Part shown: piece by piece, positions 12,673-24,702 of the stretch
Layout: every line of letters starts with the position of its first letter
How positions within the stretch are numbered: the first letter of the stretch is position 1
NCBI GenBank assembly: GCA_963920705.1
Contig: OY987236.1
Coordinates: forward strand, 8,356,190-8,420,189
Direction: 5' to 3'
DNA length: 64,000 bases
Origin: Odiellus spinosus
Lineage: Eukaryota > Arthropoda > Arachnida > Opiliones > Phalangiidae
Position numbers and translations under genes: made by a program
Notes under the pieces: generated by a model
What the model saw: only the letters and a program-made list of their open reading frames with translations
Told to the model about the DNA's origin: nothing
Databases searched by the model: none

Positions 12673-15600
12673 TCAGGAAATTCTATTACGAACCATATTA
12701 ACAGTCTCGTGCATTTTATTTAAAGCCGCTTCCGTTGATTTTTTGGCTGCTGCGAGTTCAGCCTGACGTTTCAAATTGGCCTAAAAGACAAAGATTTGAT
12801 AAATTAAATGTAGAATGCAATCTTAGTTAATTTCTATCGAACTAAATACTTACAGCTTGAACATCGGCTAATCTTTGTCGTTTATCTTTAAGCCTTGCCA
12901 TTTCTTCGTTTAACTCTTTACTTCGTTTCAAATGCCTTTGTTTTTCCTCCTCCTTGACTATAATATAAAGAATTTCATTAATTACTAATTACAAAAACCC
13001 CGAATGAAGTTTCGTATCCTCTTTACCTTGTTTTTCCGTGCGAACTGGTATTGGAAGGGGAGTATCTTTTTTCCAAGGCTGATGATGGGTGAATGAAGTT
13101 TTAACGGGGACCGTGAGCGTGACTGAAGATGACGAAGCTGCCGGGGAAGATATAGTCGAAGCCGAAATACAAATAGCGCATTTAGGGCACTTCCAATGAG
13201 CATTTTTGTTAACAATTTTTCCGTCATTTAGTTGGGGTACAACTTTCGCGGCGCAACGAGTGTGATAAGGTCTTTTGCAACCGAAACAAGCCAGCATATC
13301 ACCGCTGCCCGCACCGAGTCTTAAATGACAGATTCCGCACAAAATTACGTCAGATAAAATACCCTGAAAGAATAAAAGTATTAAAAAAATTTAGAGAGTT
13401 GAAAATTATTAAGTAAACTTCGTTAACTTACCCCATTTTTATTTAAAACCGTCTTTAAACAACCGTTTAAGATGTTATTCTTGGGTATTGGTTTGATTAA
13501 AGAGTCAACTTTGGTAGTTAAAATATTTCCATTATCAGCGGAAGTTTTGTAACTCGAGGAATTTGCGATCTTATTATGGTTTAAAACGTTTTTGTTAACA
13601 GCCATGACTGCGGAAGGAGTGACGAATTTCTTGGAGCAATTTAAAGGTACGCAATCGTAGCTAGAAGAAACGTTTCCCCCAAAACTCGACTGACTGAGTG
13701 ATGGTTCAGATTTGACGCGAACGTGATGAACTCCCACCGGTAAATTATCCAAAGAATTACACTGAGTAGTCGTATTCGTAATGACCAAGTTAGTTCCATT
13801 ACGCGAGATGAAAATATTGGCACCATTTTCTATTCGAGAGTTCGTGGTCGTGATTGCGATAGATGTTGCGATTGAAGTCGCGCTGGGAGTTGTAGGAGGT
13901 GTTGGGGTTGGACTTTGAATCGGAGAAACATTTAGTTTTTGGCGACCTACACATGATATTTAAGGTTGGAAAGGATCAAAGTTACCAAATAAATAATAGT
14001 GTTGGCTGATATTGTGATTTAAACAATCTGATACTGATATTTAAACCGATATTGCAAATTATGAGGAATAAAACCAATACAGATACAAATTTTAAGAAAT
14101 AAAACCTGATATTGAATTTTTCTTTCTTTATAATATTTTGTGAATTTTAAAATAATTTGAAAGTTGAAAAGTAACTTGGCTCTTGAGCGTGTTTTCTTAA
14201 CTTCTTCATTAATTGCTACTATTTTAGTTGGAAAATACTACCAAATGGCCCCTCCAAATATCAGTATTGGTTTATAAAATATCAGTAACTTAGAAGCAGA
14301 TATGGGTCAAGTATTAGTCTTGGCCAAAAATAAATAAGTTTAATTTACCACGAGGTTTCTTTATTTTTAGAGAAGGATTAGCAGCGGCGGCGCTAAGAAG
14401 AGCCGCAGCATTTCTCTTCTTCTCTTCTATAGCCGCGTTGGAAAACTGAGGATTGGCTGTAGTTCTTCGCTTTCTCTCCCCTCTTTTACTTTGAAGTTCA
14501 TTCATAACCTCACGGTTGATTAAACCCAAAGCTGTCATGAAATTCATTTTCTATAATAAAGATATAAAAATTAAAGCTGAACGAATGAAAAATCAAAATT
14601 AAAACCATCCAAACTTACGGTACTATCTTCAGCTTTCTCAGTTTTTAATTTAATAGGTTTAACGTCAATCGTTTTTGTATCATTAGCAGGTAAAGAAAGA
14701 GGTTGAGGTATTTTCTTTTCCTTTTTAACTAGCGGCGCATTTTCTACAGCGGTTACCACGCATGAACCGCATGAATCAACGGTAGAAGTTGCAGGCCTAG
14801 AGTTCGGTGGAGGGTATTGAGGTACTCTTATCGGTGATCCTAACTTGAGAACAAAACTAGCCGATGACGTCGTAGTTGTAGATGTTGAATTTGTAACAAT
14901 GGTTGGATTAGAAGAGCTCAAGGTTAGACTATCCGAACTTGGACGGCAACTAGAAATGGGGGACGGTACGACCAATACCGAAGATGAAGGGGAAGAGTTT
15001 GAGATTGCGGTTGATACCGAGGAAGAATTGGCGGTAGTAACGCCGCTTGATTTAAGGTTTACCACGCGATTACTGGCGTTTATGATGGCAGACGTTTGAC
15101 TGGCACTCAACGATGGAAATACCACTGTAGCTTTTAAAGCGTTTGAATTAGCATTCGCGACTAAATTGCTAACGATTGAAGGAACAACTTGGTGGATTAT
15201 TTTTTGAGCCGCAGTAGGAACGGGAGGGACAATGCTGCCAGATTTAATCAACGGTTTTTCAACTCTGAATGATAGTCCGTGTGATTGCGCCTAAAATGAT
15301 TAAATAAATTCACCTTCAATACGTATTTATATACAGAGAATTGTAAATTAAAGTAGACATGCCACATGAGTTAATTGGGGCCTTGTCAAATTAATCTCAC
15401 GACAAGCTCGTGAATGTAATCTTTAGAAATTGAAAAATTCTAGAGACTGGCGTGACTTCTAAATTGGATAATTCCTTCTGAATTAGACCAATTGAATTAA
15501 CTTAAATTTAACAAGAGTGAACAAATGGGCATTTCAAATTTTGGACCACTTTGGTTGATTTCAGGTTATTTCATTTCATCTAATTGGTCGAATTCTGTAT

Positions 15601-16902
15601 GAATTTTCCAATGAGTCTGGTTTTTTCTCATTGGGTGAGCCAATTTCTTTCGTTATTACACAGGAGCACATTAAATGAAACAACTTCGGGATTTTTTTTT
15701 TTTTAATTTCTTATGATTAAATTTATGAGTTTGGCAGAAGATCAATATCTTAAGACCCAAATCGATTCAGATTGCATGTCTAATTTAAGGGGAAATTGTG
15801 CTGTAATTTTCGTGATTTAAAAATTTAAAAATATTTACGAATTATTTTAGGATACATATGAAAAGCCTAAAAATGTAAACACATGCAAATTATGCGCAAA
15901 AATTGGGTAACTAATGCAAATTAAGACCCAAGATTAGGAAACATATGCAAATGAAGCTCCAAATATTAGCAAACATATGCAAATTAATCCCCAAAATTAG
16001 GAAACATATGCAAATTAAAAAAAAACAAAAAACCAGGAAACATGCAAATTAATCAAAAACTTAAGAAACATGCAAATTAACCCCCAAAATTAGGAAACAT
16101 ACGCAAATTTACCCCCCAAATTAGTAAACATACGCAAATTTACATCCCAAATTAGTAAACATACCCAAATTTAACCCCCAAATTAGTAAACATACCCAAA
16201 TTTACCCCCAAAACTTAGCCCAAAATTTGTAAAGATATGCAAAGTAAGCTCAGAATTTGTAAAAATACGCAAACTAAGCCTAAAATTTGCAAAGATACAT
16301 AAACAAAGCCCACAATTTGGAAAAATACATAAATGAAGCCCAAAACTTGAAAATTGTGTAAATAAAATGCAAAATTTGGAAATTATGTAGATGTGCAAAT
16401 ATATGAATATATGCAAATGCATGAATTTAATTAATATATAATATTAACATTTATTTTATAACCAAAGTTACTGGCAATCACCTATTAGGTTGTGGTTATC
16501 AACCTTAAATAACTTATAAATGCAAAAGCACAAACTTTTAAAAAAAATGGAAAAGAACAATATTTTTAAAAATTTTAAAGTGGCAAATTTTTTAAAAATT
16601 AAAAGGGAAAAAATTTTGACACAAAGAAGGGCAAAATATTGAAAAATATGTAAACTTAATGTAATTCTGAGGGTTAAAGAATGACTTACCCCAGTGTTAA
16701 CTGAAATCTGTCTACTTTTATTCTCAGTCGTTGAAATGATAAACCTCGCATTAGATGGAATAACATTGACAGTGTTTGTTGATAAACTACTCAAGGTAGT
16801 TGCCGTAATTGCTTTGGTCGTTTTAGTTATTTGTTGCTGCTGTTGAACTTTATTTGGATTCAAGTCTCTTTCCTTCCTCAAATTCTCTACTACACATTTC
16901 TG

Positions 16903-16936
<34 letters not shown>

Positions 16937-19900
16937 ACCAATAAATAAAAACATATATGATAATTGAACTAACAACGCTTAACGTAAAGAAAAACATTTA
17001 ACAACCATTGTAGATTGTTAGAAATGAAAGTTTCGTTCAAAAGTAATCGGTGACAGTATTACTTTAAGTAACAAAACAAAAAAAAGGGAAGTCACAACAT
17101 TGAAAGGGATATAAATTCTTATAGAAACATATTTTTGAATGGAATTTTGGTTTATTCCAAGCTTGTAATTATCTGTAACCAAAGTATTATTTAAGATTTT
17201 AAAAATATTTAATTACTAAACTACTAAATTGAAGATGAATAAAAAAATTACAACTGACTTCAAAAGTCATTAAAATAATTTTAAATGACCCATTCATTAG
17301 CACGGGGTCAAACTAAGACCTTGGGCGTGCGTAAAATTTCCCAAAGGTAAAAATGTTGGCTAAAAATTCGCTCCTGTAAAAGTGTTCCAACCTTCTAGCT
17401 CGATCGCCTAGCAGCAAAGTCACCCCTTAATTTGGAACGAGCAGTAAACAAGATAAAACATCGCGAAAAGCGAGTTTCAAGAAAACGTTTTTGTTACATT
17501 TAAGCCCCAAAAAACATAGTTTCCTACTAAACAAAGAAAATAATCAATAATGTAAGCTAGAAGATTTTACACCCCTTTTATCTACCCCCTAAATGGAGCT
17601 ACACAAAAACTAACAAATCCCCTATAAATTAAACAAATATTAAATAAATAAGGGGCATAGTAATTAACAAAAACAATATGACAAACTTAATCGAGAAAAA
17701 CTCTGTGTTTTCACGGTGTTGTGAATAAATACAACACTCAGTAACAGTCCATTTTCACTCGAATGTGGAGTAAAATATACATTTATCTTGGGGGAAAGAA
17801 AAGCAAAGGGGGCTTCAAGCTTAATGGTAGGGGTGGGGGTAAACTAATCTTTCCTCCGGAGTCACATAGACCCCAACTTAGAGGCTATATTCCAGGGAAA
17901 AAGGCGAGCGTTATTTTGGTAACCAAATCTTGGTTTGATGATATTAATCAAACTACGAGTGAAGTTTTGTTTGTAGCCAAAGGAAAAGGAAGAAATGTAA
18001 AAAAGGGAATCCTCACCTAAAAAATTCAAGACTCCATTATACAAAACGATACAAAAATCGAAAGCAAAGCGGCAAAACTCCATCGAGGAGAAGCTTGGCG
18101 CGTTTTTCTACCCCTCTTCTTTATCCGATTCACTTTTTTATTATGGACGCGCGCGCGTGCAGATATTACCTCGCGACCAACGAAAAACGGGCGGGAAAAA
18201 ATTTGGCGGGAAAGAAACGGACGCGAGAAAGAGAAGGGGGATGAAAAAAAAAATAATAAAAAAAGAGTCATATTTTTCCTCCTTTCCACTCTTCTCCGAG
18301 AGAAGTACGTACCGGAGAAGAGAGAGAGAGGAAATCGTAAAGGGATCATCCCTTTTGCTCCGTTATTCCCGCCTTTTTCTCCCGTTGCGCCGCGGGAAGA
18401 GGAGAGAGGTAAAAACAAGGAGGATTAACAAACAGAGATGAAAAAATAATCTTTCATGACAAGTCTGAAAATAATATCCGTGCGATATACAAAATAATTT
18501 TTATATTTAACAAGACTATGTTCGATTTTAAGTGAGAAGAAGGCTAAAAAGTAATCCAAAGTCGATTTTTGACAAGATGAAGATGATATTTAATTTAAAC
18601 ATCTTCGAAAACTTCACAAAACACCATTTTATGTCTCCAAAATTAATACTCCTTGGCGAAAAGAAAAAAAAAAGTGGGAAAAGAGGGAGAGATGGCAAAA
18701 CAGCGTGTTACGACGATGCACGCGTTTCTCTCTTCTCCGAAGATTTTATTGATCCTTTTGCCCAAAAACGCGCACGAGTCTTTTGACAACGTCAGCCCGT
18801 GCGAGTAGGGAGGCAACAACGCGCGCGCATTAAATATATAGTTTCTGCGAAACTCCATCCACTTTTCTCGGAGAGAGAAAAAGGGGACGAAAAGTTGGGA
18901 GAAAAGTCTTCTCTCAATTTTCTGCCCCCCTTTTTATCCGAAAGTCTCTTCTCTCCCGTTTTCTCTGGGCTCTCCTGCAAAACTCTTTTAGGTGTTTTTC
19001 CCGAATCTCTCTCTCTCCGCTTTCTGTTCTCTACAACTTCTCTCATCCTCTTACAGTCTTACTTTTTCAGAAAGAATCACAAATTTCATCGCCTTGTCTA
19101 ACCAAGGATTCAAAGAATGACGACGCCATTATTTTGCTTCATTTGATAAAAGTTTTGACACGAATATCTATCGTATCGTTTCTCTCCCCCCCCCCCGTCC
19201 ACTCTCGACCCCCCTTATGAACAAACTCGCCCCAAATATCTCTTTCCGGGAACAGTATCAAAATTTTCAAATATGGCGGAACTTTTTGGATAAAGTTGTT
19301 GTTTTTATGAGGTCATTTTATTTTTAATAATTTCTCACCGTGTAGGCCTAATTTAGGCAAATTAGTTTGGCAGCATATAAAAAGAAACACTTTTTAACTG
19401 GTTCTAACTTTGTTATACACTTGACACAACTTCATAAAACTTTCCATGAACATAGACTTTAAATTAAAGATTAAGCCTAATTTCAGCCTTTTTTTTTTCT
19501 CTCCAAGATATGAAAAAAACCATTAATTTGATTCAAGATGAAAAAATGAATTTAGGTCAATGGCGCTTAGGGTGGGACTTTGCAATAAAGTTTACAGGTC
19601 TTTTAAGTTAACCCTAACACCAATTGGTTAAAATATTAATTTTGGTAAACTTATACTTTACAAAAGACGAAACGAAGACTAAATTTAGAATATTTATAAC
19701 ACTGGGTTTTAACCAAGTTTTGATTTAATTTGATGTCAGAAGTATATTAATGTAATTTGGAAAAGTGAATTACAGAAGACCTAATTCTAGAATGCTAGTG
19801 CCTACATGACATTTGCCACAGGTTAATAATTATACTTAGAACCTTCTAAATTCAACAAGCAATGGCTGAGAATTCAATTAGAAGAAAAATAAATTTTGAA

Positions 19901-21155
19901 GTGTTTATAATACTTGTAAAATTTAGACTGAACTGGCGACCAATTAAAGATTAACTTCATCAAGAATATCAATATAATTAAATCAAATTTTGTTTTCGAC
20001 TAGATTTTGTTCTAGCTGTCGAATAAATGAGTTGTACTTCAACAGTTTAGTATTATTTATACTCCGAATCATACTATCAAAATTATAATTAGGAGTGTTG
20101 AGAAAAGTGGGTTTACTTCCCGCCACCCTAAAACCTTACCCTATAATATTCTAGATATAAAACAAAAACTTAAACCCTACCTGTTTTTCACCGAGGCTGA
20201 TAATCTCCGCTTGCAGCTCACGTAACTGTTTTTGGAGAGCAGCATTCTGAAATCAAAATTTTTATTTGTATTCAATGATTCTAACACAATGAATGAACAC
20301 ATCATTAATTTGATATCATATGAATTAACTTACATGTTCATCATTTTTCATCTTTGCAACGATGATCTGTAAAAACATTGATATGGTTAGATGAATCTAA
20401 TACACAATAGCCCATGTATATCTTCAATGATAAAAAATTTAAAGCGTCGAGGTACGGAAATAGATAACAGTAAGATTATGAGAATTTAATTTTATACATT
20501 TTTGTAAGCTCGTAATATTAATAAGGATAAGTGGAAACAATTGATACAATTATTTTTTAGTGTTTCAAGAATTCTACCCCTGTAATAGTGTAATTAGGTC
20601 AATCTAATATGATTAACATAATTTCGAATGTATCAGTGTTCTTTGAGAAGAATGTTGTATGATTGTATCCAAGACGTAAGTTATCAATGACTAACTCAAC
20701 CAAAATGGAAAGTCCAGAAAAAAATAATAAAAACATCGCAAAGGCTTAATGTCGATCTCGGTGGGCTATAAAAGATCCGACTTTGAAGTAATCAAAAACT
20801 CCTTCATGACGGGTCGATACATCCCAGAGTTACTCTCTCTTTCCCCAAAATAAATAAAAAAAACCTCTCAAAACTTCATAAGGTACCGCAATGGTACGTG
20901 ACATTTTAACCTAGATAAGTCGTAATTTATGCCAGAAAACGCGCGGATTTAGGATATGTAACTACTACAGATCGTGGATCCAAATTTAGGCCTAAAAATC
21001 AATCGTAGTAAGCGAAGGGAAAACACAAAAAAACCACCTAGCCCGGAGCGAGAAAAATTGATAAAGTAGATCAAAATCCTAAGTTGGCTTCCCCTTCTTA
21101 CCTGATGTTTCTGTATAGCAACTTTCAGCTGCCCTTGAAGATTTGAGAGTTCCAT
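12673..21155 (-). CDS. PHF21A: PHF21A/BHC80 PHD-finger protein
   Basis: Subunit of the LSD1-CoREST (BHC) histone demethylase complex that represses genes and reads the unmodified H3 tail in the nucleus. Ten exons (minus): 21155-21102, 20366-20334, 20246-20181, 16899-16690, 15290-14619, 14550-14349, 13946-13432, 13363-13027, 12957-12854, 12780-12673. They give 766 aa. The N-terminal coiled coil begins [18 protein letters not shown] and includes [16 protein letters not shown] Ser/Thr-rich linker follows (about 122-345), then the diagnostic block [17 protein letters not shown]. An AT-hook core PRGRQK spans the exon 6/7 junction (about 410-415). The PHD finger has the C4HC3 order CGIC, CFGC, YHTRC, WKCPKC (about 593-645), and a C-terminal coiled coil ends in NMVRNRIS. 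Exon 2 is only 33 nt. Intron 3 (3.3 kb) contains a GC/GA-rich island. Confidence 0.95.
13999..14330. repeat. Diverged interspersed repeat in PHF21A intron 6
   Basis: Starts TAGTGTTGGCTGATATTGTG and is filled with GATATT/AATACCAAT words. Similar beginnings occur at about 4838 (TTAGTGTTGGCTAATATCG, NAT10 intron 11) and, in reverse, near 31107-31127 (AATATCTGCGAACACTAAT). It is non-coding, and its exact ends are uncertain. Confidence 0.4.
15352..15784. mobile_element. MITE-like element, family 3, copy B
   Basis: Lies in PHF21A intron 4. Terminal inverted repeats are AGTAGACATGC on the left, and TTAGACATGCAATCTGAATC as the reverse complement of the right end. It shares internal blocks with 10925-11257. 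It has no ORF. Confidence 0.65.
15868..16420. repeat. Tandem repeat with POU octamers in PHF21A intron 4
   Basis: About twenty degenerate units of 25-30 bp of the form AAACATATGCAAATTAACCCC followed by CAAAATTAGG. Seven of the early units carry the exact octamer ATGCAAAT and an eighth lies near 16413. Later units drift to ACGCAAAT and CCCAAAT. The last part changes into a related family (AAGCCCAAAATTTG). The array is non-coding. Confidence 0.9.
16898..16934. repeat. Poly(A) tract at the PHF21A exon 4 acceptor
   Basis: A run of more than 30 A on the plus strand, directly upstream of exon 4 in the transcribed direction. On the minus strand it forms an unusually long, pure U polypyrimidine tract before the CAG acceptor. 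Its length may be affected by sequencing error. Confidence 0.85.
17760..19060. promoter_or_regulatory. GC/GA-rich island in PHF21A intron 3
   Basis: This stretch differs from the surrounding AT-rich intron. It has CpG-containing runs (GCGCGCGCGTGC at about 18149, CGCGCGCGC at about 18820) and dense purine tracts such as AGAGAGAGAGG, repeated with CTCGGAGAGAG motifs. Several frames are open only because of the purine bias, and none resembles a protein. It could be an internal promoter for transcripts starting at exon 4, or simply a repeat-rich island. The function is inferred. Confidence 0.35.
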
Positions 21156-22309
21156 GGTTTATTTAAACGCAAAGATCTTAAGACTTATCCAGCTAACAAC
21201 GTCCCGTACACAATGCCGTCTTAAATTATCCCGTTAAATCTCGACCGAAAGAACGATTAAACATCCTCTAATTAATCGGGCAACAGCGCGATTACCCCGG
21301 CTGAGGGCGGCCAAACGCGACCGAGACCGAAAATCGCAAAACTGTACTGGGGGTTTGAGCCCCTCTGCCCTCTAGTGCGCTACTTTCTCCAGCCCCAAAC
21401 TTCCGCGGAGATTTAGTAAAGAGTTGTCGAAAAGTTTATTTCACTTTAAACTAATTGGAACTCGTAATATTAAGAATTAAAGTCGAGTTTTTGGTTCGGG
21501 GAATTATCTTACAAATTTCTTTCGATATTTGATAAAGTATCGAATTAACTTTGAGCGGAAGAACTACTTTTTGATAGAAGGTTTACACCGGGTGTGAATC
21601 GGTTCCTCGCGCACCTTGTTTCCTTCCTCCCCCACCTTCCACTTTCGCGCCTTTCCAAAGTTTTTAGCCTTCAAATTATTACTTAAATCAACTTTCTAAA
21701 ACCGATACTTTCAGTAATAACGACATTATTGTACAACTAATTAAGTTTTATATGGCGTCCATATAAAAATCTAACCTATATTCTTTGGATAAACGAATTA
21801 CTAAACGTAACTGCACAGTGCACAGGACGATATCTTAGGAACAAAGTTCCTTCGGTAACTTCAAAAGAAATACACAAAACATAGCGGAGGCTCTGGGGGG
21901 AAAGTAGGAGGAGCCAAAATATCAAAAGGCACACAACGTGATTGCGCGCGCAAAAATTATACAATCTCATTGGATAAATTTTCGGTATTACATCCACTTC
22001 AATTTTTACGAAACGTTACAAACGTACAAGCAGGTGTTTTATAGCAAAAAATGTAAGAAATATTTAATTCATCAGTATTTTTAAATAAAATTGGTAGAGA
22101 AACTTGGTTTTAAACCGTTTAACCTAAGGCATCTTAATTTAAGGACCATTCTATAAGTTTAAAAAGATGTAACAATAATTTTAACTAGGCCTTGGTGGAA
22201 AATGTGACCCATTAATTAAGAAATTCTATCTCGAATTTTCTATATAACCTTGCGCAATTAAATGTAAAATTATTACTCAGTAGGTTTGTTTTATTTTTAT
22301 AGATTAAGC
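21156..22309. promoter_or_regulatory. Divergent PHF21A/NUP50 promoter region
   Basis: 1.15 kb between the two start codons, which face away from each other. The PHF21A-proximal 250 bp are GC- and CpG-rich (around 21270-21410, GGGCGGCC...ACCGAGACCG, CTTCCGCGGAG). A second GC-rich patch lies at 21590-21660 and CGCGCGC at about 21945. The NUP50-proximal part is AT-rich. No coding frame is convincing. Confidence 0.5.
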
Positions 22310-23735
22310 ATGGCCAAACGTCAAGCTTCTAAACAGTTGACCCAAGAAACGTGGGAAGATGACGATGAAGTTGTAGAAAAAGCTGGCGTTTTCACCCCAG
22401 CTGATGATAAACAACTAAAAGAAAGAGTGATCAGAAAAGCTAAACGAAGCTTTCCGTCTAGTGGGGTAAATTTCAGTCAAATTATATTCATTTTAAAGTT
22501 TAATCTTGAATTTTTCATAGACACCAACATCAGCCTTTTCTGGTTTCTCCGGTTTTTCCTCTAAAAGTTCACCTTTTGTAATATCCAACAACGCTACTAA
22601 TGGACAAAAAAATACTTCGCAGAGCCCTCTTAAACCTGCAATGAACTCTAACAATGGCGAAGATAAGGATACGGAATATTATCAAAACATTAAAGAATTA
22701 AACTGTAACGTACTGAAATGGTTGCAAGATCATCATTCCAAAAACAACTATTGCGACTTTACACCCGTATTTAAGGATTACGAGAAACATTTTAACAATC
22801 TTCGACAAAAATATGGCCAAAATTTGAGTGAAAAGAATAGTTTTAACGCGTTATCCAAAAGTACCACAAATGCTCGTAAGTAAACTAGCCTCAAAAGTTA
22901 AAAACCAAATAGAAATATACATATAAAAATAATATTCATTTTTTGTAGCAACAACTGTGAAAGATTCACCAGCAAAATTTTCCTTTTATACAGCAACTTC
23001 TCCTCAGAATAAACCCACCACTACCGGTGGTTTTTCATTAGGACTTTTAAACAATTCCACAACCCAACCATCAAGTGCTACTGGCGGTTTCTCTTTCGGT
23101 TTGGCTTCTCAAAGTTCTGATAACCAAGCTAACTCGTCTCTATTTAGTTTCGGTGTCGCAAATGCCATGGCTAAACAAAAAGAGAAAGCCCAGGAGATCA
23201 ACGCAACTGGTAATACATGAATGTCCATAAATGAAAAAGCTCCTGGCAATGTTGAATAATTATTAGTAAATTACAGAAACAAAGGATGATGAGAACTACG
23301 AACCCCCTAAGAACGAAGTGAAACTCGTTGAAGAGAGTGACGCCTTATATTCAAAACGATGCAAGCTTTTTTATAAGAAAGACGTGGATTACGTAGAAAA
23401 AGGAGTCGGCTTGTTGTACTTGAAAAAATTAGAAGATAAAACGCAACTGCTAATTAGAGCTGAAACATCTTTAGGTAAAGTTAATAAACGCTAATCGACT
23501 AGGGATGAAACTAATATTATTTATAATTATTGCAGGAAATATTTTACTAAACATCGTATTAAGTTCCAAGCTACCAGTCAACAAAATGGGAAAGAATAAT
23601 GTACTAATCGTATGCATTCCAAATCCCCCATTAAATACTAAAGAAACAGCTCAACCAACTCCTATGCTAATTAGGGTTAAAACCAGCGAAGAAGCTGACG
23701 AATTAATGGAAAAAATTAACGAGTACAAATGTTAA
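22310..23735 (+). CDS. NUP50: Nucleoporin NUP50
   Basis: Mobile nucleoporin at the nuclear basket that helps importin-alpha release cargo and binds Ran. Five exons: 22310-22465, 22521-22875, 22949-23209, 23277-23474, 23536-23735. They give 389 aa (human about 468). The N-terminal importin-alpha-binding segment ([20 protein letters not shown], then [10 protein letters not shown]) is typical. A short FG region follows, with [25 protein letters not shown] and LFSFGVA, so it has fewer repeats than vertebrate NUP50. The C-terminus is a Ran-binding domain (about residues 280-389) with [35 protein letters not shown] and the closing helix [15 protein letters not shown]. All introns are under 80 nt. 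ATTAAA at about 23836 may be the poly(A) signal. Confidence 0.95.
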
Positions 23736-24702
23736 GAAAAAATAATGTTCTAGAAAATTATAAAATTGAGCTGTTAAAACATTTTCAAAGAGATCATCAA
23801 GATTAAAATTGTGCTTTTAAATTTTAAGCTGTACATTAAAGTTGTATCCAAGTGTTAAGCATGCATACCTAAGCCTACTTTAATAGGAATTCATATATAG
23901 AGAAAAGGTTAAACATTTTGCCTGATCCCAGGATGACCTCAACAAACACCTAAAAATTATAGGACAAAAAAGGAGTTTCATAGGAATATATTTTTAGAAA
24001 TAGAATTACTGCAAATATAGGTTTCACATAAGAAGTTTCAATAAAACTGATGCTTTTTAGGTGAAAATTGCCTTATGAAATACCGTATAGGCCCAATTCT
24101 AACTGGATATAAAAGGAAATTTCAACATAACCAGAGTTCGTCTACTAAAATTAGGCACAATTCTACCTGGATGTAACAAAAAAAGCAAATTTTCTGTATA
24201 ACCAGAGTTCATCTGCTAAAACTAGGCCCAATTCTAGCTGGATTTAAGGAAAATTTCAGTATAACCAGAATTCGTCTGCTAAAACTAGGCCCAATTCTAC
24301 ATGGATTTAAGAAAAAGAAAAATTTCAGTATAACCAGAATTCGTCTGCTAAAACTAGGCCCAATTGTACCTGGATAGGAAACCTAGGCATCATAAAAGTT
24401 ATGTCTAGGAATGAAATAGACCTAAAACTTTGTTTTCGAGTAAGACTAATGGCGGGGATTAAAATTTTTTTTTTATAAGCGAAATTTTACCTAATTTATG
24501 ACAATTGTTTGGCGATTTTTAGGGTTTATTAATAAAATTTTATGTTTTTTATAAATTTAACTACTAAGACAGCCATAATTACAAATAAAAAAGTACGTTA
24601 TAATAGCGTAATTTTTAAAAAAAGGTGAAAGAGGTTGGGGAGTTGGGAAATTGGTGAAAAGGGAGCCTCCAGTAATATATAATTAAAATATAATTCACAA
24701 AT
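23736..24702. other. Convergent 3' intergenic space NUP50/LIN9
   Basis: Holds both 3' UTRs. TTTATT at 24525-24530 (AATAAA on the minus strand) is a possible LIN9 poly(A) signal. Most of the middle is a tandem array, listed separately. No gene is seen. Confidence 0.6.
24087..24376. repeat. Tandem repeat, about 65-bp unit, 5 copies
   Basis: Five imperfect copies of a unit containing AGGCCCAATTCTACCTGGAT, AAAATTTCAGTATAACCAGA and TTCGTCTGCTAAAACT. Copies start near 24089, 24152, 24223, 24285 and 24355. Neighbouring copies are 85-95% alike by eye. The array lies between the 3' ends of two convergent genes. Confidence 0.9.

Noticed and set aside
14845-15099. Plus-strand ORF of 84 codons
   Set aside because: It is the complement of PHF21A exon 5, whose Ser/Thr-rich coding strand leaves the opposite strand open.
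18026-19101. Several overlapping ORFs on both strands
   Set aside because: Low-complexity Arg/Lys/Glu or Ser/Phe translations of GA/TC-rich DNA; the open frames follow from composition.
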